A DNA stretch of 64,000 nucleotides from Allacma fusca (lineage: Eukaryota; Arthropoda; Collembola; Symphypleona; Sminthuridae), in NCBI GenBank assembly GCA_947179485.1, contig OX359245.1:20385067-20449066 (forward strand), read 5' to 3'. The notes under the pieces are model-generated. The model was given only the letters and a program-made list of their open reading frames with translations, did no database searches and was not told the origin of the DNA. Shown piece by piece: positions 11,931 to 23,168 of this stretch; within the stretch, counting starts at the first letter, position 1, and every line of letters begins with the position of its first letter. The position numbers and the translations under genes are program-made.

Positions 11931-13174
11931 TGATCTTGTAAGACTTGATAGTACTTTATTCATGCTGCCAATTCAATTAGTACATTCCATTCCATTCTTT
12001 TTTTCCTGCAATTTCTACACACTGTTCCTTGGCTCAAAGATAATAATGTTAGAACTCCTGTTTCAGTACAATTACGGTATTTTCTAGAATAGTTCTACAA
12101 GTTAATATAATAAATATTAAAATAAATTTTATTAGTTTGTGCTTTTGCTGCAAGTTTTACCCCTGAAAAACTGATTGCTCGAGTTGGTGTTTTTTCAAAT
12201 AAGACTAACAAAGGAAATCTAACTCGTGCTGGTATATATTTTTCAGATGTATTGTATATGCAGAATAATTATATTTGGTCCAGCAATTGATCTTAAATAT
12301 TAAGTTCCATTTTGAAACCTTCATCAACATTCAATTTTATTATTGGAAGAGCAACATCAAAACTCCGTTTATTTTACATTATTTCCTATTATATAACAGT
12401 TTAAAGTGTTGATATTCGGTCTACTCGGTACATCATCTCTGAAGAATAAAATAATCAGTTATTACGGGGTTAAATTTCGCTATGGGGGAGCGTTACTATT
12501 TTTGGAAGTCACATCCATATAAACACTCATGTAATACATACTTAAGTTTGATTATTTATGCTAATTAAATATGAAGGGGCCTAGTATCTCTTGAATGTTT
12601 TCAGATCAAAACACTCTTCGTATTGAGCGTTTTGAAACTGTGAGGTCAACTCATTTGTGTACTTGAAGGTATCATGAGATATAGCATAAATTAGAAAAAT
12701 GTATTAACATATATTTCTGCCTATACATTGCAATGGAAAATGTTAGCCCGTTCCTACATGAGACCCTTGCCTATACTGTACTTATACATAAATTATATTT
12801 TTATTAAAATTCATATTATTATTTTTTTCCAATTTATTTTGGATACAATTTAGACAATGCCCTCGTATGCAAAAATTACTCACAATCAGCAAACACTCCC
12901 AACTGTTTGTTGTACATATATCATATGTAGTCATACTTTTAAATAAACTGATTGTGATTACTTCCATAAAACCTACTCATGCATTATGTGAGAACTCCTG
13001 TTGCACGTTGCAGTAAGTATGAGCCATCGAGCGATCACATACAATATATGTATACTTAGTTCTATATGAATATTATTTTGAATGGGAAATCTAAGATGTC
13101 CCTGCAGTAGCCTGATCTTCCAACGTTTAAAAATCGTGTTGGTTTGTATTTGAGAGAAACCTTCCATATACATA
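11931..13174. other. Intergenic, nothing recognised
   Basis: AT-rich with no exon, hairpin array or repeat that I can support. Confidence 0.3.
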
Positions 13175-13352
13175 CAGTCAACTCTCTCTATAAGGGATGC
13201 TCAAGGGACCGTCAAAATCTGTCCCTTATAAACACTAATCCCTTATAAGCATAGTGTTATACATTGTGTAAATGGGAATCGGGACTGTTAATCCTGATCC
13301 CTTATATCGAGAAATCCCTTATAAGGGCATCCCTTATAGCGAGAGTTGACTG
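13175..13352. mobile_element. Pogo-like MITE, 178 bp, TA target duplication
   Basis: Terminal inverted repeats of about 26 bp with one mismatch bound the element: CAGTCAACTCTC at the left and GAGAGTTGACTG at the right. TA lies on both sides (13173-13174, 13353-13354). The interior repeats CCCTTATA / TATAAGGG words in both orientations and has no coding capacity. CAG...CTG ends and a TA duplication point to the Tc1/mariner-pogo group. Diverged relatives with the same ends and TA sites lie at 41134-41296 and 45921-46089. Confidence 0.8.
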
Positions 13353-13354
13353 TA

Positions 13355-14121
13355 GTATGACAATATTGTTAAAAACATTGTATATTCCCAATATTTTGTG
13401 TTAAAAGCCTGCACCCTACATTATATTTTCCATGTATATACATACTTCCTATATATTTCCCTTCATACAAGCGTGTTCTTGTGCTACTTACATGTACATA
13501 TGTCTACATGACCGCTTGTATGCAGGCGTGCATTTCCAATTTTATAGACATTTTTCAGCGAAAACCATTGCACCCTATTTTGCCTATAATTTTTTATGAA
13601 AATAGCTCGCACCCTATAAATAGGCCTACATGTAGGCCTACGTGTAGGATAGGCTAGCACCTTTGCACGCCTTATTTTACCTTTGTTTTGTTTTAAAGTA
13701 AACACATCCATTCGAATTCAACATTTATTTACCCCACACTTCTCATTCAAATCAAATCGTGAACACATTTTCATCATCTGCACTCACGACACAGAATAAA
13801 CTTTCTCCCACAATCACAATATATGAAGCGCCGATACCGCATGTTGGCGCAATGATAAATTTTTGGCCTCATTGGTCAGGGGTTTTGTGCGATGCGCCTG
13901 TGTTTTCTTGGTCTGTATAGGGTTAAGGCAGAAGCTACTGACACGGAGCGAAGCTGGTGGAGTTCCTATAAAAATTACAGTAGACAATTCACTCTACTCT
14001 ACTCCTCTTATGTGTTTACGCTAAAAATGTGTTTCCACTATGCATAACTACATGGCTAAAGAATGGATGTTAGCAGAAATTTTCTTAAAATGTCCTTTTT
14101 ACATTCTAGATTACAGGCAAT
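13355..14121. other. Intergenic upstream of a small membrane-protein gene
   Basis: Contains a short GTAGGCCTAC palindrome cluster at about 13620-13650. No exon recognised. Confidence 0.3.
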
Positions 14122-14638
14122 ATGACTAATGTTGAATGCTTCCGGAAATTGAAGGTCTGCCCAACTACAGAAGAACAAACATTGATTGCTTCGCTTGTAA
14201 GCAAACAATAGGAAACAAGTTCATACAGTGGAGAGACTAGGAACTTGCAAATTAGTAATAATGGTATTTCAAGCGGGTATCTTTTGTATTTGTTGTAGCT
14301 TCTGGGATTTTTCATAATTGTCTGTGCCGTGTTCAAAATTGGATACCGGTTCTTCCTCAACGACGATGACACGGAGCGGTTTGAATGTCCAAACTGCTGT
14401 CTATGCCCACATAAAGAGTAGCCTTCATTATTTGGTGTCCATTTTTAATGTTAAAGATTTATTTCCTTATTTTAAAATTTTGTCCTTTGTTTGATCTAGT
14501 GTGGCTGGCAAGGACAAGGATTTCAATCAGGAAGATGATACAGGAGACGAGATTGGCATTAGTGATTTGAACACCGCTGAAAGTAGGCAGAGCAAGCGGG
14601 ACAGTGTAGTCAATGCTGGGAGCGCAACGAAAATCTAA
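14122..14638 (+). CDS. Single-pass membrane protein, 110 residues, unknown
   Basis: Three short exons, 14122-14196, 14299-14417 and 14500-14638, join in phase with clean sites (CTT|gtaagc, AAAGA|gtagcc, gatctag|T). The ATG at 14122 begins MTNVECFRKLKVC. The second exon starts with a hydrophobic helix (LLGFFIIVCAVFKIGY). An acidic patch (NDDDTERFE) and a Cys cluster (CPNCCLCPHK) follow. The tail is acidic and Ser-rich, ending NAGSATKI. The topology suggests a short outside N-terminus and a cytoplasmic Cys-containing tail, perhaps palmitoylated or metal-binding. I do not know the family. It runs tail-to-tail with the large chitin-binding protein gene, 399 bases away. Confidence 0.65.
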
Positions 14639-15037
14639 ACCCAAAGAGTAGGAATGTGGTTTGTACGGTGCGTAAAAAATTGCCAAGAACCATTGCTGTT
14701 TCGCAAGATGTTCAAAATTTGTACAAAGTACATACTTTAACAGAACGACTAGGAAACAATCAATTAACTTTATTAAATGTAATAACCAAGCCACTTGTAC
14801 AAATATAAGTAGCAGCGACAAGCTTATAAAGAGTACAAAATTTGTAATATATAACTTAATAGGGAATATTGGGCCAATTAAAGGTATTTAGAGTGAAAGT
14901 TAAAATTTCAAAACAGAAGACTACATATAAGAATCAAACATTTTGACGATTTCGGTGAAATTGTGAGTGATGATTGTAATGAGTCCCCATTTTAAAATAC
15001 AACATTTTGGAAAGACAAAAACTACACAGGTATTTCT
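14639..15037. other. Convergent 3' spacer
   Basis: Holds the 3' ends of two convergent genes. A reverse-strand AATAAA at 14769-14774 could end the chitin-binding protein transcript. Confidence 0.35.
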
Positions 15038-18000
15038 CTACGTTTCATAAACATATTCTACCACTTTCGGTTCCGTGTGAATTACAGTTTGGGTTTTAGG
15101 GTATTGCTTCAGTGACACCACAGCTTTAGCGCCACCATTCCCGGCAGCAGCCAAAGCTCCAGATTCTGATTCGCCGCCAATTGTATGGCTTGCTGCAATG
15201 GCTGTTGCCTCACCTTCCTTGTACCCTCCTCCTGCATAAGCTAAAGCGACGGAGCCCTCCTGAGTTTTCGTTTGAATAGCAGGCGTCTTAATGGGTACGG
15301 GGTCACTGTACTCGTACTCATCCGTTTTGGACGATATTTTGAGAGGGGGGTTATGCTGGTTGTTCTTCCTTCCCCCATTGGGTGATCTATAATCTTCTTC
15401 GTCGTCTGCGTAAACGACCTCAACGTTGACTTTCTTCGGCGTTTTTTGCGCTTCAACTATAACAACTTTGGGTGGATCAGGCTCATCATCATATTCATAC
15501 ACAAAGGTCTCAGATCCAGGCGGTCCTACAATCTTTTTGTGCTTAGTTCTGGCTCTTGCAACCTCTTCTCGCAACTTACCCTCTTCTGATAAAACACTAA
15601 ACTTTTCTGACCCGGTATGGGAATTTGAACTATTTCCACTCTCCGATTGAACACTACTGGAAAAATTGCTGTTCGTATCGTTGTAAACATCCAAACTGGT
15701 TTTACTCCAGTCAGCCTTGGTCTTCTGATCCTCAATGATCTTCTCCGTTTCTGGTTCGCCGCCCTCATTGTTAACCCTCTCAACGAAAATTGCTTTTTGG
15801 CTAGCATCACTGTCCTCGTTGGTGACATACTTGGTTTGGGTAATGTTGTTGCCTAAGTTCTGCTCCGTTCCTTGCCGATCCTTATGTTTTGAGAAAGAAG
15901 TTTGCAAATTAGCCAGGTACTCGTTGTCCGCAGTTCTGTTAGAAGCGGAACTGGTGTCTGAACCGATGGCTGTAGAGAATTCATCTATTTTTTTACTACC
16001 ATTGACATTGACAAATGACATGCTTGCTTCTGAGCCCCGGACCTTTTGGTGAGACAGGGCCTCTTCTAGCTCATCTGTCATGTTCTTCGATGCGAGAGTA
16101 TCAGTCATATATGTGTTGTTCGTTGAGTGACTTCGTTCATCAGTTCCATCCCTAGCGTAGCTGGACTGCGCATCCGCACTCAAAGTATTACTCTTGGCTA
16201 AATGCTCTTCCTGCCCCGAATCGTTACTGAACTTTGCATGAGATTCGGATCTAGCAGTTTTGTCAGACTCACTCCTACGCTCTGATGTGGCATTCCCTTC
16301 ATGAGCTATGATTTTTTCGGAGTCAATTTTTTTGTCAATGTTTTCTTGACTCTCTATATCATCCCCCGTAAATGAGGAATTCTTCATTTCAAAACCTTTC
16401 TTCTTCTGAGAATATTGCAAGCGGAAGCTCCCATCGGATGATTTGGTTATATCGGAAGTATTTCCATGTTTTAGCTCTTTTTCGTGTATGGTACCCATTG
16501 CTTCACCGGTGTGGTGATCATATTCGCTTAAGTTTGTCTTCTCGTAATGGCCGTGTTGTGTATCCGAATAGTTCCGATTTTCTCCGTCGGCGCCTTTATG
16601 GGAGCTTACTTTTTCGTCGATATTCTTCAGCTGTTCCTTTTTCATATGTTTTCTAGATCCAAGACGTTCATCTGTAGCGTACTCTTGCTTTTTGGCTACA
16701 ACCTGTGATGTCCCAGCAACGAAGGAATTATTCCCATTTTGGTTCTTAGTTAATCCTTTCTTAAAGGACGAACTATTTGAAACTCCGAAAGTTTTCTGGT
16801 AAGATACTGGAATCCTGGAGTGGTCTGAAAGACGTTCCTCTTTACCTGTTTCCCACTCATGATTAGTTCCAAAACTTTGAGCAGCACTCGAGAAGGAGTG
16901 TTCAAAAGGGGAATCTTCCGAGGCACCCAGACTCTTCGAGGATCCTTTACCGTCCCATTCAAAAGCAAATGGGTCTGTCTGTTTCTGACTGGGTCGTCTA
17001 TTTGTTGGTCTTTTGAGTTTCCTCTGTCTCTTTACCCCTCTAAAATAATAAACAGATATAATAAACACAAACTCGAACACAAACATTTAAGAAAGAAGCC
17101 TTTATGATCAAAAGCTCCAATAGCTTGTGTACAGTGCAATCTCCCTCTACCGATACCATCATTAAGCTAATAATAATCCATTTTTTTCCTTGGGGAATCT
17201 ATTCCCCTCCAAATTCCGGGGAGGCGCACACTTGTTACAAGAACACAAAGGATTTCCACTAGGCACCGTAAATGGACGCGATCTTTTTTTCTGCATGCAA
17301 TTTATACAACAGAGACAATTTATTGTACTTTTGTACAATACATTCCTATACATTTTACGTGCGCTTTATTATTGATGCACCATGTGATCAAAATTACTTA
17401 TTTTTGAGACTAGTTCTAACTGGATTTTAGAGTAAAATTTCGTGGAGAATTTTAAATGCAAATCCATATACATACCTTGTAACCTGCTTTGAATGTAAAA
17501 GCGTGCAATAAGTTAATTTTATTTGTCTCATGTCTCATCTGTATCCTTAGGTCTTTTACAGATAGTAGTTCCGTTGAGTCTAAAATCTTACCATGTATTT
17601 AAATTCTATAACTTTCCATTAAATTGCAATTCAATATTCTCAACAGATTCGATCTGCTGTAATGCACATGAAGCGTTTGCTCGGTGAAGAGGGAAGGGAA
17701 AGAATAATTATTAATGCATGTATAGTAACCCCTTACCGGTACCGTTTTAAACGCTCCGGATCATTGTCAGTAACAGGTCCGTCCGTATCAGATTGTTTGT
17801 TAGCAAACGATCCTTCATTTCTTTGCTCATCACCACCTCCTTCTTCTACCCTTTGAAGTATCTTCTTTCTCCCTCTTAAAGGTCGGGTGTAGCTACTGGC
17901 GTCCCCCTGGTTTACAACCACTGCTTGTTTGCTAGCAGTTTGCTCTGCATCGTAAGGTGCTTCATCAGGATCTAACTGACCTTCTCCATTTTTAACCAGC

Positions 18001-21000
18001 TTCTTCCTATTTCGTAATGGTCTAGTGTCACTGATAACTTCCTGGTTTTTGGTGACTTTTCGTACAATGGTTTCTTCTTGGGCAGTTGTCTCCGTATCAT
18101 ATGTTTCAGCATCGGGGTCACGCTGACGCGGTCTGTTCTTTCTATTTCGTAGCGGCCAGGTCTCGCTAGTAATTTCTTCCTGGGTTTTTATTACTTTACG
18201 AACTACCGTTCCTTCGTCAGCAGTTGACTCTGTGTTATGAGGTTTATCATCCGCACCTCTCTGGTTTTGTTCATTTTTAATTAGTTTCTTCCTTACACGT
18301 ATCGGTCTAGTGTCGCTGGCAGCTTCACCGTTGTTTTTAACGATTGTTGGAAACACTGCTCCCTCATTAACAGCTAACTCTGTTTCATCAGCAACGATAG
18401 GCTTTCTTTGACGCTGACCATTTTTCTTACGTAAAGTTCTGATCTCACTATTGACCTGCTCCGGATTTTTGACAACTTTTTGAACACCCGCTCCTTGGGG
18501 ATCAAGTGGCTCCTTGGGTTTTAGTCTTCTCAAAAGTTTCTTTCGAGGTCGATCGGGATTAGCTACCAGACGTTCTGAATCTTGGGTAATTGCATATACT
18601 TGGTCTGATGTGAGTTTTGGATTTCCGTTGATGTACACAACTTTCCTGCCCAAGGCACTATCGGCTCCGTTTTTGAGACTGTAATCTGGTTTTGTATTGG
18701 GGTCCCCGGAGATTGCAGTAACAACTTCTTTGGTATTTTGTCCAATTTTTCCAGTTTCAGAAGCTCCCTCGACTCTCCAATTTGCTGCTAATGCTAAGGC
18801 ATCAGACTTGTCAATTTTGCAAGGAGGATTTAAGCAGAGGCTCTGTGGACCATGGAAAGCCTTGGAGTCTGCATAAGAGTAAGAGGCAGCTTGGGACCCA
18901 CCACTCCAAGTACTACCACTGCTTTCAGCCTTGGTCCTGGAGTTGGGGTCTGCGTCTTGAGCATGTGCTCCTGCAATGGAACCTCCCGCTTCACCCGTTA
19001 TTGACGATGTTCCGGCAATTGCCAGGCTTGAGGACCAGCGGGGTTTATCGTAACCTCCTTTCTTCGCCTTATATATCTTAGTTTTCTTCCGGTTCCCATG
19101 AATTCCAGAAACTATAACTTTAATCAAATTTTGCTCACTCTCCGGATGATCGGGATTTTCCCCGTTGCCACCGCTGGAATGAGCCACACCGACATACTCT
19201 GGTATGATACCGGCTGGAGTGCGTTTTCCTTGTGTGACATTCGTCACTGAGATGGGTCCGTAGTATCTGAACACCTGTGAGTCCTTGGTCTTGCTCACAG
19301 TCATGTGAGCGTCATTTATCCAGTACTCCACATGATCCTTCCGACTAATGTTTTCTGCTCGCTCTTGATCAATATGTTCATTGAGTTTCAAGTAAACCTT
19401 GTTGTGGCTGCCATTACCAATTTTGATATGGTGTGACACCACTAGCGAGCCCCCATCCTTTTTTATAACGTAGATTTTCTCTGTTGCCGTGGCATCCAGT
19501 GCATCGTTCAAAGTCTCATCCAGACGACTTCGACTAGGTAGACTGTTATCACCTCCATCAACGAAGCTCCCATGAATTTGAACAGTTTCGTCAATTTCAT
19601 CTCCAGTGATTGTTATCAAGGGCTTGGCATGCAAGACTTGAGTGGGGTCATCGTGCGGGTCACTCCCGTCTGTCAAAGTATAGTCTTGGTTGGTGTCATT
19701 CTCCTGAGTCAGACTTTCAATGGGGATTTTAACTGTCGTTTCTTCTGGCGATTCGGTGGGATAATGATGAGTTTTATTTATTCCCATTACTAGACGTCCC
19801 CCTTTGAAGGGTTCTTTTGGAGGGGGCTCTGTGGCATATGTTATGTTTTTATTGATACCAAACACTCTTCGACCACCAATAACTCCTTCGGGCTTCTTTG
19901 TTGTCTGGATATGGATTCCCCTCCCGGATTTGCTTCCAGCGGCACCTTTAGTCTTGCATGGGACTCTTATAACTTTGTACCTTCTTGAATGTTTTTTTAC
20001 TGAAGTTTTTACAGTCGTATGTTTTGGTGGCGGTTCTGTGGGCGCAGGAGGTGGAGGTGGAGGAGGATCTGGTGACTCCTCCTCTTCAGGTTCTTCATCT
20101 TCAGGAACTTCACCCTTCCCTTTACTAAGTTTTCTTCCGACTTTATCCACGCCTCTTCCTTGCTGAACTACAGGACTAACCTTTCTTCCCTCACTAGCCG
20201 CGGGCACCTTTGTTACATTTGAAACAGTTTTTCCTTGCACACTCCCAGAAGCCCCACGTCCGCCTTGTGGATCCTTCATGCTTTGGCTTTGATACATGAG
20301 TTTTCTGTCAGACGGTACATTAGCACTAATTTTAGGAGCCTCTGAGGGAGCCCCGGGTAAACTTCTACTGACCTTTAAAGTTGCTTCACTAGGACCTATT
20401 TCAGAGTGGATATGAGATATCTTCCTACTTTTCGTATCGGTAGGTCTTCCTCGATGATTGTCCTTTGTTGCAAGTTTTCGAAGCTCACTTTGAAAATTAT
20501 CCAGCAGCCAATCTTTCTCATCTAGTTCCTCTGACTCTACAGCGTCGTCATCATTGTCCAGAGCTCTAGGTCCGTACAGATGTTTGAAGTGAACATTTTG
20601 TATGTCAGAATTTGATTTACCGCTCGATTTCTGTATTTCTGTTGAAGAATTTACAATGACTAAGTTACTTCGTTTTATATTCAAAAGCAGTAAAGTATTT
20701 GGGGCACTAAATGGGTTCAAAATGCAATGATCCGATGTACGCTGACGTAGTACAACCATGACTTTGTTACTCATAATTGTAAACTAGTGACCTTACCAGC
20801 TCTCCGGCGAATCCTGGCAGTTTCCTCGTCCGAAACTTGCTCTTTGTTCGGTCCCAACTTAATGGAATCTGGTCCTACATCAAATTCTGGGTTCTCCTTA
20901 GATGCTTCCTCATCCGATGTTTTCACTTGCTCCTTAATTTTCCCAGTTCCCGTAGCAGTAGCCATTGCATGAACACTTGAATATTCACCACCCGTTGTCC

Positions 21001-22156
21001 CCAAGCCTTTGAAAACCTGATCTTTCGTTTTCTCCGCTCCAATGGATGCTTGGCTATGAGCGTACCCACCATCTTCGGAACCGTTCCGGGTACCCGCGGA
21101 ACCTATAGCTTTGGCAGGACCAGCTTGAGCTTGTGTTGATACCCACAGGGAGCGGTTCATGAAACCAGAAATTTCTTTCAGGCTTGGATGCAGAAAAGGG
21201 ATTACTGGGGGATGTACTTTGTAACCAAAATTGTTCGCTCCGGGGTGGTCTCGGGCTTCTGGTTTAGAATCTTCCTCTCCTACTTCACAACCCTGTTCTT
21301 CAAGATTAAAAGTTGATCCAGAAGGTTCACATAGATGTTTTTCCGCTAGACCTCCATGGCACTCAATGTAATAATAAGGGCTTGAGTTGTCCTTGAAAAA
21401 CCCGTCTTCCTTACAAGCTATAAATTTGTATCAAGCAATATTTTTTTGAAACTTAGAGATAGTTTTCTTCAAATAAAAAAATTCTTGAGTAGCCTTACTA
21501 ATGCAATTAGCTGTTTCCTTCGGACGACAGTTCTTTTCCAAACTGTCAAAAAGTGCAGTGGGAGGACAATTCAATACGTCCAATGGACTCTGCTCTTCCA
21601 CTAAGCAATGATAATATCTGGAGCAGTTGGTAGGGTCAGATTCAAGACCGGTCCCTGAGCATTTAAATGTTCCTAATATACAATACAATAATTTTATTAA
21701 TAATCAAGTTCAACTAAAATCTACTTTTTAAAAATTGCATCAAGCATTTTAAATTTGCTGTGACAGGAATTATTCAAGATTCTATATTTAACAGGTTACT
21801 TTACAATCAAATTCGAGTTCGATAAATATGCCCTGCGTTTTGAATGTCTACTAAATCTATAATGTATACGCCCAACTGAAATAATATGTCCCAGTTTAGA
21901 AAGTACTTAAATATTTACCCCCTTTCTAAAATACTATTTAGAAGACATTCTCCAACAAGGAATTTTATCAATTAAACCGACTCACCTAAATTTTTCCTAT
22001 CTGGTTGGGGAAATGTCAGTACCTAAAGAAACACCAAATTTTATTACATCATACTGAGGTTGTAAATTGTGAAACCAGTTGATCATTGAATGTGATGAAT
22101 CTTACCGAAGAAATCCCATGGTATGAAATGATAATTAAAAGCAACCAATTGGACAT
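15038..22156 (-). CDS. Giant secreted protein, two chitin-binding type-2 domains
   Basis: Six exons join in phase: 22106-22156, 21986-22022, 21499-21672, 20797-21417, 17737-20638 and 15038-17039, giving about 1,928 residues. Exon 1 is a signal peptide (MSNWLLLIIISYHG). Exon 3 encodes a six-Cys peritrophin-A (CBM14) domain (CSRYYHC, NCPPTALFD). Exon 4 encodes a second domain (YYYIECHGG ... FNLEEQGC) with only four Cys. The remaining roughly 1,650 residues are low-complexity: basic SRK-rich, a Pro run, Ala/Gly/Ser stretches (AIAGTSSITGEAGG), five or so basic repeats of about 55 residues (DTRPLRNRKKLVKN type), then a Ser/Asp/Glu/Lys-rich tail. CBM14 domains bind chitin in cuticle or peritrophic matrix, so an extracellular role is likely. 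The acceptor at 20638 was chosen to keep phase and is the least certain junction. Exons 5 and 6 are unusually long for this locus. Confidence 0.85.
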
Positions 22157-23168
22157 GGTCCCCACTTCTTCTGAAGCTAATGTTATTTTATTTTAAATAA
22201 TCTTTTAGATTTCCATGACTTATTTCAAATTGTTTTTTTTAGTTACGCTTCCAGCTATTCGAAACAGATCCGCTCTTATGATAGCGACGCAATCATGCCT
22301 TCCCTAATTTCTAATAATTATTGAAAAAGTTTTTTGTAATTTGCCTTTCAAAATGAGAACAATGGGATAATTAGCTAGGAACTCCTTTGTCTTTCCTCAA
22401 GGGCAATTAAAATCGTGGGATAAGGTGCAAAATTGAACGTGTGGGAATTTTTGAACTACTATCGTAATATGTAACAATCTGTAGGAACCAAAAGCGTGCC
22501 TATTCATAATTCAAACAGTAGTGCAATTTTAATTTCACTTTCACAAATGTATAGAAGGTATTCACTTTTCCTTTTAGCACATTTGTATTTCAATGTTGCT
22601 TCTTATTCCACAAAATAGACAGCAAATGTTTAGTTTGGAAATTGGACACATGCTCTTTATGTCCTATACTCAAGAATGTAGCATTTATTACTAACAAATG
22701 GAAACATTGTTGATTAATTTGACAAGCCAGCAAAGCATTTTCTTAACGCAAATTGAGTCAGCCTTTCTTTTATATTAAATGGGATGGCATGGGACACATA
22801 TTTAAATACATTATTGGTCATTACAGATGACCGTTACATCATTGCTGCATATGACGCTAGGCGTTTCTACTGACATGGCCCCTCCATTGTTTTTGCAGTT
22901 GCATACTTATACATAGTTGCGTCCATTGCAAATTATATCACTATTCTCAAAGGACGCTGTTAACTTTCGTTGAAATATTAACAATAGAATTAATTATTAT
23001 AATTTTCAAGAATTTAACTTTTCACTTTTGACACAATAAGGAAAGCATTGGCTATCCTTGAATATTATGTTTTGCCCGGTATTTTCCTAATTGTTATTCT
23101 TATAACAGACCCGTTATTTCCTGTCAAACTGCTAAAGCTGTTTCATAACTGGGTTGTTTTTTTTCTAA
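22157..23168. other. Divergent spacer between the chitin-binding protein gene and NTPCR
   Basis: AT-rich upstream sequence for both divergent genes. No TATA box at a convincing distance and no exon seen. Confidence 0.3.

Noticed and set aside
11562..11933. Overlapping frames on both strands at the GGGAAC repeat
   Set aside because: Explained by repeat-driven stop-codon depletion.
15426..16656. Plus-strand and alternative minus-strand frames over the large chitin-binding protein exons
   Set aside because: Shadow frames of a long low-complexity coding exon; no splice or domain support.
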